Assembly (NCBI GenBank): GCA_040375675.1
Contig: JBEIRY010000005.1
Span: forward strand, 1-41,282
Length of the DNA: 41,282 nt
Direction of reading: 5' to 3'
From: CAIUSP01 sp040375675
GTDB lineage: Bacteria > Actinomycetota > Thermoleophilia > Solirubrobacterales > 70-9
Made by a program: the position numbers and the translations under genes. Numbering within the stretch: the first letter of the stretch is position 1; each line of letters begins with the position of its first letter. The notes beneath the pieces were generated by a model that was not told the origin of the DNA, did not search any database, and saw only the letters and a program-made list of their open reading frames with translations. Positions 40,873 to 41,282 of this stretch are shown here, piece by piece.

Positions 40873-41282
40873 ATGGCACAAGGTCACATGGAACGCCTTA
40901 CCGGTCTCGACGTCTCCTTCCTCACCAACGAGAAGGGCGGCAGCTACATGCACGTCGGCGGCTGTCTGATCTTCGAAGGACCGGCGCCCGAATACGTCGA
41001 CTTCGCCGACCACATCGAACAGCGACTGGCTTCGATTCCGCGGTACCGGCAGCGCCTTTCATTTCCCCCGATGAACATGGGACGGCCGTTCTGGACCGAC
41101 GACCCCCACTTCAACATCCGCTACCACGTTCGTCACACCGCGCTGCCTGAACCGGGAAGCGAAGAGCAGCTGAAGAATCTCACGGCCCGGCTCTTTTCAC
41201 AAAAGCTCGATCGAACCAAACCGCTCTGGGAGATGTATCTGGTCCTTGGTCTCGAAGACAACCGCTTTGCGCTGATCAACAA
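40873..41282 (+). CDS. Wax-ester synthase/diacylglycerol acyltransferase (WS/DGAT), 5' part
   Basis: This reading frame starts at ATG 40873 and is still open at the right edge (136 codons). It begins MAQGHMERLTGLDVSFLTNE, then SYMHVGGCLIFEGPAP, IPRYRQRLSFPP, GRPFWTDDPHFNIRYHVRH, LDRTKPLWEMYLVLGLED and ends RFALINK, just before the place where the H-H-x-x-x-D-G catalytic motif should follow. These are conserved N-terminal blocks of the actinobacterial WS/DGAT family, which acylates diacylglycerol or fatty alcohols to make storage lipids. The catalytic motif itself lies outside the window. It is divergent from ispH. Confidence 0.9.
   Translation, partial: MAQGHMERLTGLDVSFLTNEKGGSYMHVGGCLIFEGPAPEYVDFADHIEQRLASIPRYRQRLSFPPMNMGRPFWTDDPHFNIRYHVRHTALPEPGSEEQLKNLTARLFSQKLDRTKPLWEMYLVLGLEDNRFALIN

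Overview
The window reads as chromosomal DNA from a high-GC actinobacterium. SUF-type Fe-S assembly using SufU, a Mec/CysO/CysM cysteine pathway, GTG/TTG starts, 4-nt ATGA/GTGA gene overlaps and a WS/DGAT acyltransferase all fit. The membrane-protein/cupredoxin pair and the polysaccharide genes make me favour class Thermoleophilia (Solirubrobacterales-like), but that is inference. I saw no tRNA, rRNA, CRISPR array, transposase or phage gene.

Layout. 1-2.3 kb: the tail of a GT4 glycosyltransferase, then a 672-residue coiled-coil protein with a histone-H1-like Lys/Ala tail and a C-terminal helix-hairpin-helix. 2.3-5.4 kb: nadB without a usual start codon, a DUF1802 gene cut by an in-frame amber codon, and a protein resembling a metallopeptidase that has lost its zinc motif. 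5.4-9.4 kb: cysM-mec, divergent from a polar amino-acid ABC transporter. 9.4-24.05 kb: a surface-polysaccharide locus with five complete glycosyltransferase domains in four proteins, a Wzm/Wzt ABC exporter, a polyprenyl-phosphate sugar transferase, an O-antigen ligase/polymerase-like protein, two methyltransferases, a Thr-rich membrane protein and an exported glycoside hydrolase. 24.05-25.5 kb: moeZ-cysO, which completes the sulfur-carrier route to cysteine. 25.6-26.5 kb: htpX. 26.5-32.6 kb: rrf2-sufC-sufS-sufU-Rieske-sufB-sufD. 32.65-36.0 kb: zur-like fur, divergent from znuC-znuB-znuA-lipoprotein. 36.0-38.2 kb: a cupredoxin-like protein with a polytopic membrane protein. 38.25-41.28 kb: a TenA/CADD-like protein, a cysteine-less thioredoxin-like protein, ispH, and the start of a wax-ester synthase/DGAT gene.

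How the genes work together. Cysteine: MoeZ would adenylate and thiolate CysO, CysM would join CysO-thiocarboxylate to (phospho)serine, and Mec would release cysteine. The two halves lie 17 kb apart but share a nearly identical 21-bp palindromic site (6816-6836 and 25586-25606); the first copy also faces the amino-acid transporter. CysO ends in Gly-Gly plus four residues, so it probably needs trimming first. Fe-S: the Rrf2 regulator has three Cys, and a 23-bp inverted repeat lies both before its own gene and before Rieske-sufB-sufD, which suggests one regulator for a split suf operon. Zinc: a Fur/Zur-type box lies between the fur-family gene and znuC and shows that the longest znuC reading frame is over-extended.

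The observations I rate highest are the masked CysO di-glycine with the shared cys operator, the paired Rrf2 operators, the coiled-coil/H1/HhH protein, the amber-split DUF1802 gene, and genes apparently starting at CTG.
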